This document shows positions 35,683 through 44,671 of a stretch of 64,000 nt of DNA, in pieces. Source of the stretch: Achromobacter xylosoxidans (GTDB lineage: Bacteria; Pseudomonadota; Gammaproteobacteria; Burkholderiales; Burkholderiaceae_B); the NCBI RefSeq assembly GCF_014490035.1, contig NZ_CP061008.1, positions 6,014,001 through 6,078,000 on the forward strand, given 5' to 3'. The stretch's first letter is position 1. Every line of letters starts with the position of its first letter. Under the pieces are notes generated by a model. That model saw only the letters and a program-made list of their open reading frames with translations. It ran no database searches and had not been told where the DNA came from. Both the position numbers and the translations under genes were made by a program.

Positions 35683-36866
35683 CGGGAAAAGTACTCCGCA
35701 ATACCTTGATCGGCCATGGCCCAGCCGAGTTCGGCCAGGTGCATGTCGTCGCGCAGCATGCCCGGCTCGAAGGGGATGCTGTAGAGATCCAGGCAGCCCA
35801 TCTGGTAGCGCTCGCACATGCCCGTGATGGCGGCCACCACCGGGTCGAAGCGCTCCACGTCCAGGATGAGCTTGGGATTGAAGGGCTGGATGACGAAGTA
35901 GGCGTGGACCTTGCGCTGCTGCAGCAAGGCCATCACGCGCGACAGATCGCCGAGTTCCGTGCGGGTGATCGGGTCAACGTCGGCAAACTCGTTGCGGGCG
36001 GGCGAGTACAGCGGCGCCAGGTACTGCTTGTAGTAGTCGTCGCGCACGTCGTAGGGGTTGTGCCCGCCCAGATCCTGCTCGACCGCGCGCGCCTGATGCG
36101 TCAAACGCCCCCACTCGCCCTGGTCAAGGCGGGCGGCCGACGGCCACGACACGTAGCGGTGCGCCGGCACGGACAGCTTGGTACGCGGGCGGTCGGGCGC
36201 GGGTTCCTTGCGCGCGTGCCACCACAGCGCCAGCTTGTCCTTCAGCTCTGCGACCTGACCGTTGGCGATGAGCCACAACAGGCCCCAGTTGGCGTTGTCG
36301 CTGATCCAGGTCTGCATCTGCTCGCGCGTATTGGGCTTGTCCCAGAGGCGATCCCAGACCGGGCCCGTGACATGCTCGGCGAATGCGCTGCGCGGCAACT
36401 GTCCGCCCGAAGCGAACCAGGCCGGCGACAGCATGATCACCAGCCGCGTGTTGGGCGTGAGCGAGTCCGCCACCGACTCCAGCACGCTGACGATGCCGTA
36501 GGACTGGAACATGGCGTGGCCATAGGCCAGCGTCGGCACCTTCAGCTCTTCGGGGAAGAAGCGGTAAGGCACGAAGCGCAGGTCGTGGCTGGACAGTTCG
36601 GACGAGCCGAGCACGACCAGCGTGCCATCGCTCAGGGCGTTGCCCAGGCGGTTCAGGTTGACGTGCTGGGTGCCCCAGTCCGGTCCCAGGTTGGGCAGGT
36701 AGTTGCTCTTGGCGGCGGCCGCGGCCGAAGGCGACGACATGGGATTCACGATGCGGCTCAGCAGATCGTCCGCGCCGCAATACGTACCCACCGCCAGAGC
36801 CACCGCCGTCGCGGCTGCCGCGACGTGAGACAACAGCCGGGTATTACGAAGTATGGGCAGCGACAT
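35679..36866 (-). CDS. dltD: D-alanyl-lipoteichoic acid biosynthesis-type protein DltD
   Basis: This 395-residue protein is anchored by an N-terminal helix (about residues 10-30) with an exported SGNH-hydrolase-like domain. Family motifs are VVLGSSELSSHD (nucleophile serine region), YGHAMFQSYGIVS, VIMLSPAWF and the late DDMHLAELGW with the Asp-x-x-His pair. DltD performs the final D-alanyl transfer outside the membrane. The start at 36866 lies 23 bp inside dltC, which implies coupled translation. Confidence 0.9.
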   Translation of the reverse strand: MSLPILRNTRLLSHVAAAATAVALAVGTYCGADDLLSRIVNPMSSPSAAAAAKSNYLPNLGPDWGTQHVNLNRLGNALSDGTLVVLGSSELSSHDLRFVPYRFFPEELKVPTLAYGHAMFQSYGIVSVLESVADSLTPNTRLVIMLSPAWFASGGQLPRSAFAEHVTGPVWDRLWDKPNTREQMQTWISDNANWGLLWLIANGQVAELKDKLALWWHARKEPAPDRPRTKLSVPAHRYVSWPSAARLDQGEWGRLTHQARAVEQDLGGHNPYDVRDDYYKQYLAPLYSPARNEFADVDPITRTELGDLSRVMALLQQRKVHAYFVIQPFNPKLILDVERFDPVVAAITGMCERYQMGCLDLYSIPFEPGMLRDDMHLAELGWAMADQGIAEYFSR

Positions 36867-37083
36867 AGCCGGCAAGCGTGCGGACCGACTGTAGGTGCTC
36901 CGCGATCTCGGGAGCCGGGATGCTGCAGCCGTACTCCGACTCGACCGCCAGCGTGATGTCCACGGCGGCGAGCGAATCGACCAGGCCGGTAGCAATCAAC
37001 TGCGTATCGGGGGTGACTTTCTTCATGACGATCGACTCGACGATCTCGCCGATCTTGGTGTGGAGTTCTTGCTCGGTATGCAT
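36844..37083 (-). CDS. dltC: D-alanyl carrier protein DltC
   Basis: This 79-residue acyl-carrier-like protein receives D-alanine on a 4'-phosphopantetheine attached to Ser37 of the LVDSLAAVD motif. Length and helical pattern match DltC. It is the first gene of dltCDXBA and overlaps dltD by 23 bp. The start at 37083 (MHTEQELHTKIGEIV) is the only one fitting the carrier fold; an in-frame upstream start at 37119 adds an untypical leader. Confidence 0.92.
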   Translation of the reverse strand: MHTEQELHTKIGEIVESIVMKKVTPDTQLIATGLVDSLAAVDITLAVESEYGCSIPAPEIAEHLQSVRTLAGYVAAHTS

Positions 37084-37435
37084 AGATAGTGCGGCGTTAC
37101 AGGCCTGATCGGCCAACAATCCCCCGCCCCGGGATTCAGGACGATGAGATTACAAAGAAACTGCTGAAACCAGGCTGAACATCCAGCCCCCCGACAAACG
37201 ACGCTCCGATGCACTCAGTTACATGATTTTCGCAATGCGACGTCGTTCGCAGGCGCAATCATGGCACTACGTTCGTCAAATCTCCATGACGCTTTTGGAG
37301 GAAATCGCGAGAAAACGCTGGCAAACGTAACGTTCGCGGGTAAGTCCCTGGGCGCGGCGTTGCGGCCGAGCGACAGATTTTTACGCTTGCGCGGCTTCTA
37401 CCGCCTTGCCCCCGTTTTCGCCCGATGTCGCCGGC
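37084..37435. other. Intergenic region upstream of dltC
   Basis: This is 352 bp without a credible gene. It must contain the dlt promoter (minus strand), but no clear -35/-10 pair was found. Inverted repeats present are AATCCC-N6-GGGATT (37119-37136), 36 bp upstream of the dltC start, and the 11-bp palindrome AACGTAACGTT (37324-37334). Either could be an operator. A short plus-strand reading frame from 37261 runs into the slyB-like gene terminator and is not believed. Confidence 0.4.
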
Positions 37436-37462
37436 AACAAAAAAGCCCCCTGACGGGGGCTT
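37436..37462 (-). terminator. Terminator after the SlyB-like lipoprotein gene
   Basis: An 8-bp stem (37443-37450 with 37455-37462) with loop TGAC is followed on the minus strand by a run of T. It lies 38 bp after the stop codon of the lipoprotein gene. Confidence 0.9.
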
Positions 37463-37500
37463 TCTTGCCTGGCCGCGCCGCAAGCGGCGCTGGACAGTAA

Positions 37501-38004
37501 TTACATCGGCGTGACGCGGGTCGGGCCGGCGCCGCTGATCACCTGCACGCGCTGGCCCACGCTGATGGGCACATCGGCTTCCTGCGCGACCACGCGGGTT
37601 TCGCCGTTGTCCAGGCGCACGGTGATTTCGTAGCCGGAATTCTTGCCGGTCTGGTTCTCGATGGCATTGCCTGCCAGCGCGCCCAGGATCACGCCACCCA
37701 CGGTGGCGATGGTGCGGCCGGTGCCGCCGCCGACGGCGTTGCCCGCCACGCCGCCCAGCGCGCCGCCGGCCACCATGCCGACGCCGCTGGACTTGTCGTT
37801 CTGGATCACGATGGGACGCACGCCAGTGACCGTGCCGGTACGGACGATCTGCTCGCGCTGCGCCTGGTCATAGCTGTAGACGCCGCTGGACGCGCTGCGG
37901 TTGGCGCAGCCGCCCAGGACCGCCATCGAGGTCACGACGGCGGCGATCGCGAGCCAGCGCCCCGCGCGCGGCGTCACCAGGGAAAAAGTTTTGCTTTGAT
38001 TCAT
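37501..38004 (-). CDS. Glycine-zipper outer membrane lipoprotein (SlyB/PcP family)
   Basis: This 167-residue lipoprotein has lipobox VLGGC (Cys about residue 33), then a domain with two glycine-zipper helices (GVGMVAGGALGGVAGNAVGG and ATVGGVILGALAGNAIENQ) and a small SH3-like C-terminal part (YEITVRLDNGETRVV). SlyB-like proteins stabilise the outer membrane. The start at 38004 (MNQSKTFSLVTPRAGRW) has a GAGGAG site; longer in-frame starts lie upstream but lack support. A 207-bp upstream gap (38005-38211) shows no other feature. Confidence 0.88.
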   Translation of the reverse strand: MNQSKTFSLVTPRAGRWLAIAAVVTSMAVLGGCANRSASSGVYSYDQAQREQIVRTGTVTGVRPIVIQNDKSSGVGMVAGGALGGVAGNAVGGGTGRTIATVGGVILGALAGNAIENQTGKNSGYEITVRLDNGETRVVAQEADVPISVGQRVQVISGAGPTRVTPM

Positions 38005-38211
38005 TTGGACTCCTCGATCGGCCGTTGCCGACGATGTACTCATCATACCCTGACCCCGAATTGGGGCCAGCGATGCTGCAACACACTGAAACGCACCGCC
38101 AGAAGCTGAAAAACCCGGCGAAAAGCTCGGCTGGTCAAGACGCCGGAACAGCGCGTCTTCATCCCTTCCCAACGCTTCGACCTCAGCTCAACTGCCGGGT
38201 TCCCGAGGGTC

Positions 38212-39153
38212 TCAGAGCGGCAGATGAATGCCGTAAGTCGCGTGCAGCACGGCGTCGATCTCGGCGCGCGAGGGTGCATGATTCTGCGGTCCGCGCGAAG
38301 CGATCTTGATGGCGCCCATGACGTTGCCCAGACGGCAGCTGTCTTCCCAGCCCCAGCCGCTGGTCAGGCCGTAAAGCAGGCCGCCGCGTTGCGCGTCGCC
38401 ACAGCCGGTCGGGTCGACCACCTGCGCCGCGCGCACCGGCGGGATCAGGATGGTCTTGCCTTCGGTCAGCAACGTGGCGCCTTCCGCGCCGCGCGTCACC
38501 ACCACCGCCTGCAAGCTGCGGGCGATGTCGTCCATGCTGCGACCCGTGCGCTGCTCCACCACGCCGGCTTCGTAATCGTTCACCGTCAACGCCTGCGCCA
38601 GCTTGAGCATGCGCTCCAGGTCTGCCCCGTCGAACAGCGGCATGGCCTGGCCCAGGTCGAAGATGAACGGAATGCCGCGCTTATGCAGGCGCTCGGCATG
38701 GGCGAACATGCCTTCCTTGGCGTCGGGCGCAACGATGGCCCAGGCCGCATCGGCGTCGCTCAGATCGTTTTCCGCCGCGTGCGACATGGCGCCCGGATGG
38801 AAGGCGGTGATCTGATTGTCGTCCAGATCGGTGGTGATGAAGCACTGCGCGGTGAACGTTTCCGGAATCACCTTCACGCGGCTGACATCGATGCCCAGGC
38901 CCGCCATGCGCTCCATGTACTCGCCCGCGTCTTCGCCCACGGTCGCGACGGGCACGGGCTTGCCGCCCAGCAGGTTCATGTTGTAGGCGATGTTGCCCGA
39001 GCAGCCGCCGTATTCCTTGCGCATGCTGGGCACCAGGAACGACACGCTCAACGATTGGATGCGGTCGGCGAGAATGTGTTCCTTGAAACGCCCTTCGAAC
39101 ACCGCGATGGTGTCGAACGCCATCGAACCGCAAACCAGAACTGGGGTAGCCAT
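38212..39153 (-). CDS. PfkB-family carbohydrate kinase (adenosine kinase-like)
   Basis: This 313-residue ribokinase-fold kinase has the N-terminal PfkB region (EYGGCSGNIAYNMNLLGG, near 45-65) and the C-terminal signature VDPTGCGDAQRGGLLYG with the catalytic Asp. The usual GAGD is GCGD here. The sequence resembles proteins annotated as adenosine kinases in Bordetella, but the substrate is not proven. The start at 39153 is preferred to 39162, because AAGGG is 9 bp ahead of it and abuts the other. It closes the aroQ-to-kinase gene block. Confidence 0.87.
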   Translation of the reverse strand: MATPVLVCGSMAFDTIAVFEGRFKEHILADRIQSLSVSFLVPSMRKEYGGCSGNIAYNMNLLGGKPVPVATVGEDAGEYMERMAGLGIDVSRVKVIPETFTAQCFITTDLDDNQITAFHPGAMSHAAENDLSDADAAWAIVAPDAKEGMFAHAERLHKRGIPFIFDLGQAMPLFDGADLERMLKLAQALTVNDYEAGVVEQRTGRSMDDIARSLQAVVVTRGAEGATLLTEGKTILIPPVRAAQVVDPTGCGDAQRGGLLYGLTSGWGWEDSCRLGNVMGAIKIASRGPQNHAPSRAEIDAVLHATYGIHLPL

Positions 39154-39165
39154 GCGAGTCATCCC

Positions 39166-40527
39166 TTAAGGAAAGAATTTATTGATTTGAAAGCCATTGA
39201 CCTGGACGCCAGTCACTTCGATCGGCACGGAAATCTTCAATTCGCCCTGAGGCGCGAAAGGACCGCGCAGCTGCTCGGGCGTCAGATAATCTTCGGGCTT
39301 GAGCGCGCGGCGCACCACCACCGTATCCGACAGGTCGTTCAGGTCCAGCATCAGGGCGGGCCAGTGCTGCGGCTTGTCGTGACGGTTGCGCATCACCACC
39401 GTCAGCACCAAGCGGCTGCGGCCGTCATCGATCGCTGCCGCGCCGGTCGGCGGCTGCAGCGACGAGGAGGTGATGTGAATGAGTTCCAGGCGGCGCGCGT
39501 ATCCCACGGTGCAGCCCAGCGGCTGGCACGCCATCTCCAGCGCCGGCCGCAGAATGGGCACGGAATTGGCGATATCGGTGCGGTACGCGTACACCAGCTG
39601 CAGGCCCAGCGCGATCAGGCCGACCAGGCAGGCATAGCCCCAGACCTTGCGCAACAGGCCTTGCCGCTCCTCGCGGTCCTGATCCAGGAATTCGGGCGGC
39701 GCGCGGCCCACGTCGGTGGCGCTGGAATAACGCGTGCGGGTGTCGCCCAGCACGGGCTCGCCAGCGTCTTCGCGGCCGGGGCCGTGATCGTCGCGGTAGT
39801 CTTCCCGGTAATCGCCGGGGTCCTCGTCGCGATGCTCGTCGGCGTATTCGTTGTCGTATTCGTCGTCGCGCGCTTCGTCGCGCACATCGGCGCGAGCGCG
39901 GCCTATGGTGAAGGACGGCTCAGCGAGCGGGCCGCGCGCGGCCGTATCGGCATGATGCCCCGCCCTCGAAACGGCGGGCGCAGTCCAGCGCAGCGGATCC
40001 TCGTCAGCGTCGATGTCGTCGTCGGCCAGGTCGTCCGACTCATGCCGCCCCGCATCTTCCTCGCCTGGTATCGGTTCGGCGCGCCGGCGGATATCGTCGC
40101 GGCCGCGCAGCACGGCAGGCGGCACCGCGGGCGCACCATAGGGCGCCGCCACGGGCGCGCGCGGCGGTTCCGGCTCGTCGTCCCAGGGCGGGATCTGTGA
40201 AAAATCCACCGCGGGCGCGGAACGCGCAGCCGGCGGCGTGGCGGGAGGCAGAGGTGCAATGGGGGCTGCCGGCACCTGCGGCGCAACAGCCGCTGCCGGC
40301 GTCGCCAGGACCGGTGCGGCCTGGCTGGCGGCGGGTGTCACCGGCATCGGCGGCGCGGCGGGCGGCACGGCTTGCGGCGCCGCACCGGCGGCCGGCAGCA
40401 GGCAGGCACGCCCGTCGAACACGGTCGAGCAGGCGCCGCAGCGCACCAGGCCATTGCGGACCCGTAGCTGGTCAGGCACCACCTTGAAGGTGGTGCCGCA
40501 CTGCGGGCAACGGGTGGTCAGGGCCAT
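39166..40527 (-). CDS. Zinc-ribbon and DUF3426 domain membrane protein
   Basis: This 453-residue protein begins with an MJ0042-type zinc ribbon (CPQCG at 8-12, CGAC near 31-34). A long Ala/Pro-rich linker and a very acidic, charged stretch (DDEYDNEYADEHRDEDPGD) follow. Then come a transmembrane helix (VWGYACLVGLIALGLQLVYAY) and the C-terminal DUF3426 domain. Its function is unknown; the gene commonly sits downstream of prmA in betaproteobacteria. Spacing to prmA is 24 bp and to the kinase 12 bp. Confidence 0.88.
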   Translation of the reverse strand: MALTTRCPQCGTTFKVVPDQLRVRNGLVRCGACSTVFDGRACLLPAAGAAPQAVPPAAPPMPVTPAASQAAPVLATPAAAVAPQVPAAPIAPLPPATPPAARSAPAVDFSQIPPWDDEPEPPRAPVAAPYGAPAVPPAVLRGRDDIRRRAEPIPGEEDAGRHESDDLADDDIDADEDPLRWTAPAVSRAGHHADTAARGPLAEPSFTIGRARADVRDEARDDEYDNEYADEHRDEDPGDYREDYRDDHGPGREDAGEPVLGDTRTRYSSATDVGRAPPEFLDQDREERQGLLRKVWGYACLVGLIALGLQLVYAYRTDIANSVPILRPALEMACQPLGCTVGYARRLELIHITSSSLQPPTGAAAIDDGRSRLVLTVVMRNRHDKPQHWPALMLDLNDLSDTVVVRRALKPEDYLTPEQLRGPFAPQGELKISVPIEVTGVQVNGFQINKFFP

Positions 40528-40551
40528 GGCGCGATCCAGCGGCGGCAGCGC

Positions 40552-41481
40552 TCAGGCCTTCTGGCCGTGCAAGCACACCCAGCCATCGCGCGCGCGCCAG
40601 ACCGACATGGCGATCCAGGGCGCGTAGGCGGCGGCCACTTCCTCGGCCTGCCGCTCCAGCACGCCGGACAGCACCAGATGACCGCCCGCGGCGACGCGTC
40701 CGGCCAGCATGGGCGCCAGCACCTTCAGAGGATTGGACAGGATGTTGGCCACCACCACTTCGAAAGTGCCTTCCGCCAGTCCATCGGGCAGCATGGCTTG
40801 CAGCTCGACATGGTTGACCTCGGCATTGAAGATGGTGCTCTGCACCGCCTGGGCATCGATGTCCACCGCCTGGGTCGGGCCCGCGCCCAGCTTGCGCGCT
40901 GCGATCGCCAGGATGCCCGAGCCGCAGCCGTAGTCCAGCAGCGTGGCGCCGGCCCGCAACTCGGCTTCCAGCCAAGCCAGGCACAGATGCGTCGTGGGAT
41001 GGCTGCCGGTGCCGAAAGCCAGGCCCGGATCCAGCTCGATGTGGATCGCGCCTTCCTGGGTGGCGGCGTCCGGCTCGAAGGCCGGCACATCGGGGTTGTC
41101 GCGGTGCCAGCTGGGCACGATCCACAGGCGTTCGGCGATATGGATGGGGCCGAACTGCGACTGCGTCAGGCGCACCCAGTCGGCGTCGGGCACGTCGCGC
41201 AGGCTCCAGCCCTCGAACACGGCGGGATCGAGTTCGCCCGCGGCGGCGGCTTCTTCCATGATCTGCGCGGGATCGGCTCCGTCGGGCAGCAGGGCGACGA
41301 CGCGATTGCGGTCCCAGGCCTGCACGTCGGGCTCGGTGCCCGGTTCGCCGAACAAGGGGCGTTCGTCATCGGTGCCCAGGTCGGCATCTTCGACGGATAC
41401 CGACAGCACGCCTGCTTCCAGCAAGGCGTCCGAGAGGGCTTCGGCCTGCGCCTCCAGGCAATGGAGCACGAGTTCACGCAT
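40552..41481 (-). CDS. prmA: Ribosomal protein L11 methyltransferase
   Basis: PrmA trimethylates ribosomal protein L11 with S-adenosylmethionine. The 309 residues include an N-terminal L11-recognition domain, then the Rossmann-like methyltransferase with [15 protein letters not shown], motif [16 protein letters not shown] and motif [10 protein letters not shown]. All are characteristic of the family. The ribosome-binding site (GGAAGA) lies just after a 17-bp hairpin at 41498-41535 that separates it from accC. Confidence 0.95.
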   Translation of the reverse strand: MRELVLHCLEAQAEALSDALLEAGVLSVSVEDADLGTDDERPLFGEPGTEPDVQAWDRNRVVALLPDGADPAQIMEEAAAAGELDPAVFEGWSLRDVPDADWVRLTQSQFGPIHIAERLWIVPSWHRDNPDVPAFEPDAATQEGAIHIELDPGLAFGTGSHPTTHLCLAWLEAELRAGATLLDYGCGSGILAIAARKLGAGPTQAVDIDAQAVQSTIFNAEVNHVELQAMLPDGLAEGTFEVVVANILSNPLKVLAPMLAGRVAAGGHLVLSGVLERQAEEVAAAYAPWIAMSVWRARDGWVCLHGQKA

Positions 41482-41497
41482 GATGATTCTTCCATCT

Positions 41498-41535
41498 GGT
41501 CAACGGGCCGCGGCTTGCGCCGCGGCCCGTTGACC
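41498..41535 (-). promoter_or_regulatory. Long stem-loop between accC and prmA
   Basis: A perfect 17-bp stem (41498-41514 with 41519-41535) with loop TTGC starts 50 bp after the accC stop and ends 17 bp before the prmA start. No T-run follows on the minus strand, where the prmA ribosome-binding site comes instead. It may attenuate or process the transcript so that accBC and prmA are expressed at different levels. Confidence 0.65.
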
Positions 41536-41584
41536 GTAAAACAAAACAGGAGCGGCCCGGGAGCGGAAAGCCCCCGGATCGCGG

Positions 41585-42931
41585 TCAGGGACGCTGAGCC
41601 AACTTGTGTTCCAGGTAATGGATGCTGGTGCCGCCTTCGATGAAGCGGGCGTCCTGCAGCATTTCACGATGCAGCGGGATGTTGGTGGAAATGCCTTCCA
41701 CCACCATTTCCGACAGCGCGGTGCGCATGCGGGCCAGCGCCTGGTCGCGCGTGTCGCCGTAGGTAATGACCTTGGCGATCATCGAGTCGTAGTTCGGCGG
41801 CACGAAATAGCCGTTGAACGCATGCGAATCGATACGCACGCCCGGGCCGCCCGGCGTATGCCAGTTGGTGATACGGCCAGGGCTGGGCACGAAGCGGAAC
41901 GGATCTTCCGCGTTGATGCGGCATTCGATCGCGTGGCCCTTGAATTCGATGTCGCGCTGGCGCAGCGTGAACTTTTCGCCGGCGGCGATCAGGATCTGCT
42001 GCTGGACCAGATCGATGCCGGTGATCAGCTCGGTGACCGGGTGTTCGACCTGGATGCGGGTGTTCATTTCGATGAAATAGAACTCGCCGTTTTCATACAG
42101 GAACTCGAACGTACCCGCGCCGCGGTAGCCCATCTTGCGGCAGGCGTCGGCGCAGCGGTCGCCGATGCGCTCGATCAGGCGGCGCGCGATGCCGGGCGCC
42201 GGCGCTTCTTCGATGACCTTCTGGTGGCGGCGCTGCATGGAGCAATCGCGCTCGCCCAGCCAGACCGCGTTGCGGCCGCCGTCGGCGAGCACCTGGATTT
42301 CCACGTGGCGCGGATTCTCCAGGAACTTCTCCATATAGACTTCGGGGTTGTTGAACGCGGCGCCCGCTTCGGAACGCGTCATGGTGACGGCGTTCAGCAG
42401 CGCGGCCTCGGTGTACACCACGCGCATGCCGCGGCCACCGCCGCCGCCTGCCGCCTTGATGATGACCGGATACCCGACTTCGCGCGCAATGCGGACGATT
42501 TCCTGCGGATCGTCGGGCAACGCGCCCTCCGAACCCGGCACCACCGGCACGCCGGCTTCGATCATGGCGCGCTTGGCGCTGACCTTGTCGCCCATCAGGC
42601 GGATGGTGTCGGGACGCGGACCGATGAAGACGAAGCCGCTCTTTTCGACGCGATCGGCGAAGTCGGCATTTTCGGACAAGAACCCGTAACCCGGGTGGAT
42701 TGCCTCGGAATCCGTGACTTCGGCCGCCGAAATGATGGCCGGCATGTTCAGGTAGCTTTCACGCGACGGCGCGGGCCCGATGCACACCGATTCATCGGCC
42801 AGGCGCACGTACTTGGCTTCGCGGTCGGCCTCGGAATGCACCACCACGGTCTTGATGCCCAGCTCGCGGCAAGCGCGCTGAATGCGCAGGGCGATTTCGC
42901 CCCGATTGGCGATCAGGATTTTTTCGAACAT
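41585..42931 (-). CDS. accC: Biotin carboxylase subunit of acetyl-CoA carboxylase
   Basis: This 448-residue ATP-grasp enzyme carboxylates biotin on AccB with bicarbonate and ATP, the first step of fatty acid synthesis. Recognisable parts are [16 protein letters not shown], the ATP-binding [14 protein letters not shown], the catalytic stretch [16 protein letters not shown] and [15 protein letters not shown]. It follows accB after 9 bp. Length and motifs are normal. Confidence 0.97.
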   Translation of the reverse strand: MFEKILIANRGEIALRIQRACRELGIKTVVVHSEADREAKYVRLADESVCIGPAPSRESYLNMPAIISAAEVTDSEAIHPGYGFLSENADFADRVEKSGFVFIGPRPDTIRLMGDKVSAKRAMIEAGVPVVPGSEGALPDDPQEIVRIAREVGYPVIIKAAGGGGGRGMRVVYTEAALLNAVTMTRSEAGAAFNNPEVYMEKFLENPRHVEIQVLADGGRNAVWLGERDCSMQRRHQKVIEEAPAPGIARRLIERIGDRCADACRKMGYRGAGTFEFLYENGEFYFIEMNTRIQVEHPVTELITGIDLVQQQILIAAGEKFTLRQRDIEFKGHAIECRINAEDPFRFVPSPGRITNWHTPGGPGVRIDSHAFNGYFVPPNYDSMIAKVITYGDTRDQALARMRTALSEMVVEGISTNIPLHREMLQDARFIEGGTSIHYLEHKLAQRP

Positions 42932-42940
42932 TTTCAGCTA

Positions 42941-43399
42941 TCAGCCAATGACGAACAGGGGTTGACCGTACTCGACGGGCTCGCCGTTTTCGACCAGGAT
43001 TTCTTTGATGACGCCGGACTTGTCGGCTTCGATTTCATTGAGCAGCTTCATGGCTTCAATGATGCACAGCGGATCGCCTTCCTTGACGGTGGCGCCCACG
43101 TCGATGAACGGCGCGGCGCCCGGGTTCGGCGCGCGGTAGAACGTGCCGACCATCGGAGCCTTCACGACATGGCCCTGGATCACCGGCGCAGCTTCGGCGG
43201 CGGCGGGCGCGGCCGGAGCGACGGCCTGGGCCGCTGGCGCAACCGGCACGCCGGCTTCGGGGTGGTGGTAGGCGACCGGTTGCAAGGTCTGCGAGAACTT
43301 GACGATCCTCACCTTGCCTTCGCCTTCGGTGATTTCCAGCTCGGCGATGCCCGATTCAGCCACCAGGTCGATCAGGGTTTTGAGTTTTCGGAGGTCCAT
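42941..43399 (-). CDS. accB: Biotin carboxyl carrier protein of acetyl-CoA carboxylase
   Basis: This 152-residue carrier has an N-terminal helix region, an Ala/Pro-rich linker (about 47-75) and the biotinyl domain. Lys118 in the EAMKLLNEI motif is the biotinylation site. It is cotranscribed with accC downstream. aroQ lies 87 bp upstream in the same direction, so the block may be read from aroQ or from a promoter in that gap. Confidence 0.97.
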   Translation of the reverse strand: MDLRKLKTLIDLVAESGIAELEITEGEGKVRIVKFSQTLQPVAYHHPEAGVPVAPAAQAVAPAAPAAAEAAPVIQGHVVKAPMVGTFYRAPNPGAAPFIDVGATVKEGDPLCIIEAMKLLNEIEADKSGVIKEILVENGEPVEYGQPLFVIG

Positions 43400-43486
43400 A
43401 GAAGCTGCTTCCCGAGATAGTGTCGGCGACGTCCCTGCGTCGGGTCCGCGCCGTATAAGATGTAAATGCTGTGGTTTGGTGCGAGA

Positions 43487-43921
43487 TCAGTGCCGCACTG
43501 CGTAACGCAGAGCCGCCTCGTAGCCGTCCGCGCCCAGGCCGCTGATGAGGCCTACCGCCAAGTCGGACAGATACGAGTGATGCCTGAAGGGCTCTCGCTT
43601 ATACAGATTGGACAAATGTACTTCAATAAATGGGATCGCGACCCCAGCCAGCGCATCGCGAATTGCGACGCTGGTGTGCGTATATGCCGCCGCGTTGATG
43701 ATGATGAAGTCGGTGCCGTCTTGCCGGGCCGCCTGGATGCGGTCAACCAATGCGCCTTCGTGATTGCCTTGCCACGCTGTCAGCGTGGCGCCCAGTTCGC
43801 CTGCGAGCAGCTCAAGACCCTCGTTGATCTGTTGCAGCGTGAGGCTGCCGTAGATGTGAGGTTCTCGGGTGCCGAGCAGGTTCAGGTTCGGGCCATGCAA
43901 TACCAGTATGTTTTGCGCCAT
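43487..43921 (-). CDS. aroQ: Type II 3-dehydroquinate dehydratase
   Basis: This shikimate-pathway enzyme forms 3-dehydroshikimate. The 144 residues have the type II hallmarks [13 protein letters not shown] at the N-terminus, [16 protein letters not shown] and the [20 protein letters not shown] active-site region with its catalytic His. The start at 43921 ([10 protein letters not shown]) is standard; a TTG at 43957 would extend through a palindrome. The aroQ-accB-accC order is common in proteobacteria. Confidence 0.96.
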   Translation of the reverse strand: MAQNILVLHGPNLNLLGTREPHIYGSLTLQQINEGLELLAGELGATLTAWQGNHEGALVDRIQAARQDGTDFIIINAAAYTHTSVAIRDALAGVAIPFIEVHLSNLYKREPFRHHSYLSDLAVGLISGLGADGYEAALRYAVRH

Positions 43922-43925
43922 GCGC

Positions 43926-43958
43926 TTGCCAATGAGTGGTTTGCCAATTGTTGGCAAA
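43926..43958 (-). promoter_or_regulatory. Operator-like palindrome in the aroQ leader
   Basis: TTTGCCAA-TTG-TTGGCAAA (43940-43958) is a perfect 8-bp inverted repeat, with a third copy of TTGCCAA at 43926-43932. On the minus strand it lies just upstream of the aroQ start and could be an operator or a leader hairpin. A possible promoter (TTGGAC, 18 bp, TAAAAA) lies upstream at about 43978-44007. Confidence 0.5.
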
Positions 43959-44010
43959 ACAGCCGATAAACCAGCTTTTTACGCCAATTCCTACTATTTG
44001 TCCAACAGAC

Positions 44011-44544
44011 TTACGCCTTTAAACCAGACAGGGTGCGATCCAAGTCATCGGGCTGGATTTCACCCAATATCTTCCGGTTAATTCCGCCATCTGCGTTGAA
44101 AACAATAGTAAAAGGCAGGCCGCCGCTGGGGTTTCCCAGCTTACGCAATGTATCGATAGCGCCGGCGCCTATCACCCACAAGGGGTAGGAAACCTGTACT
44201 TTCTCGACAAATTTTTGCATATTCGCAGCCGAATCGACGCCAATGCCGACAAACCGTACATGCGGGTATTTTTTCTGCAAGACGTCGAGTTCGGGCATTT
44301 CTCGGACGCAAGGCGCGCACCAGGTTGCCCAGAAATTGACCACGATGGGCTGGCCTTTCCAGCCTGCCAGCGTATGAGACGCCCCGTTCAAGTCAGGCAG
44401 CGGCATCTGCATCAGCGCGGCGACGGGATCGCCGGCATCGGCAGTAGCCGAGGGCGTCGAGGTCTTACGGCCCATCAGGGTATAGCCGCCCGCAACCGTG
44501 GCGGCTATGGCCACGCCGGCGGAAAGAAGTAGGCGTCGATTCAT
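44011..44544 (-). CDS. TlpA-family thiol-disulfide oxidoreductase
   Basis: This 177-residue thioredoxin-fold protein has an N-terminal membrane anchor or signal (RRLLLSAGVAIAATVAGGYTLM) and the active site WCAPC (Cys76, Cys79) after VVNFWAT. It should face the periplasm. The cis-proline region GGLPFTIVFN is visible. ResA/TlpA relatives reduce cytochrome c apoproteins or other disulfides. The start at 44544 (MNRRLLLSAG) gives the expected signal; an upstream in-frame extension runs into mpl and is rejected. Confidence 0.92.
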   Translation of the reverse strand: MNRRLLLSAGVAIAATVAGGYTLMGRKTSTPSATADAGDPVAALMQMPLPDLNGASHTLAGWKGQPIVVNFWATWCAPCVREMPELDVLQKKYPHVRFVGIGVDSAANMQKFVEKVQVSYPLWVIGAGAIDTLRKLGNPSGGLPFTIVFNADGGINRKILGEIQPDDLDRTLSGLKA

Positions 44545-44568
44545 GGCGCGATCATAACCGCTGCCGCC

Positions 44569-44616
44569 GTTTTGCGCCGCGCAGGTTTTGCGCCGCGCAG
44601 GTTTCGCGCCGTGCGG
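44569..44616. repeat. 16-bp tandem repeats between the tlpA-like gene and mpl
   Basis: GTTTTGCGCCGCGCAG occurs twice in perfect tandem (44569-44584, 44585-44600), followed by a diverged third copy (44601-44616). The array lies in the divergent promoter region, 24 bp from the tlpA-like start and 56 bp from mpl. A TATA-rich stretch (about 44632-44648) follows and may be the mpl -10. Confidence 0.8.
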
Positions 44617-44671
44617 GCCGCGGCGGGTCGCCACTCTATATATATACAATGCAGGACAGGAGAGTTTTTCA

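Noticed and set aside
37261..37500. 79-residue plus-strand frame upstream of dltC
   Set aside because: It reads through the slyB-like terminator hairpin, lacks a ribosome-binding site and resembles no family.
38224..40200. 658-codon plus-strand frame opposite the kinase and DUF3426 genes
   Set aside because: It overlaps two supported genes in antisense and has shadow-type composition.
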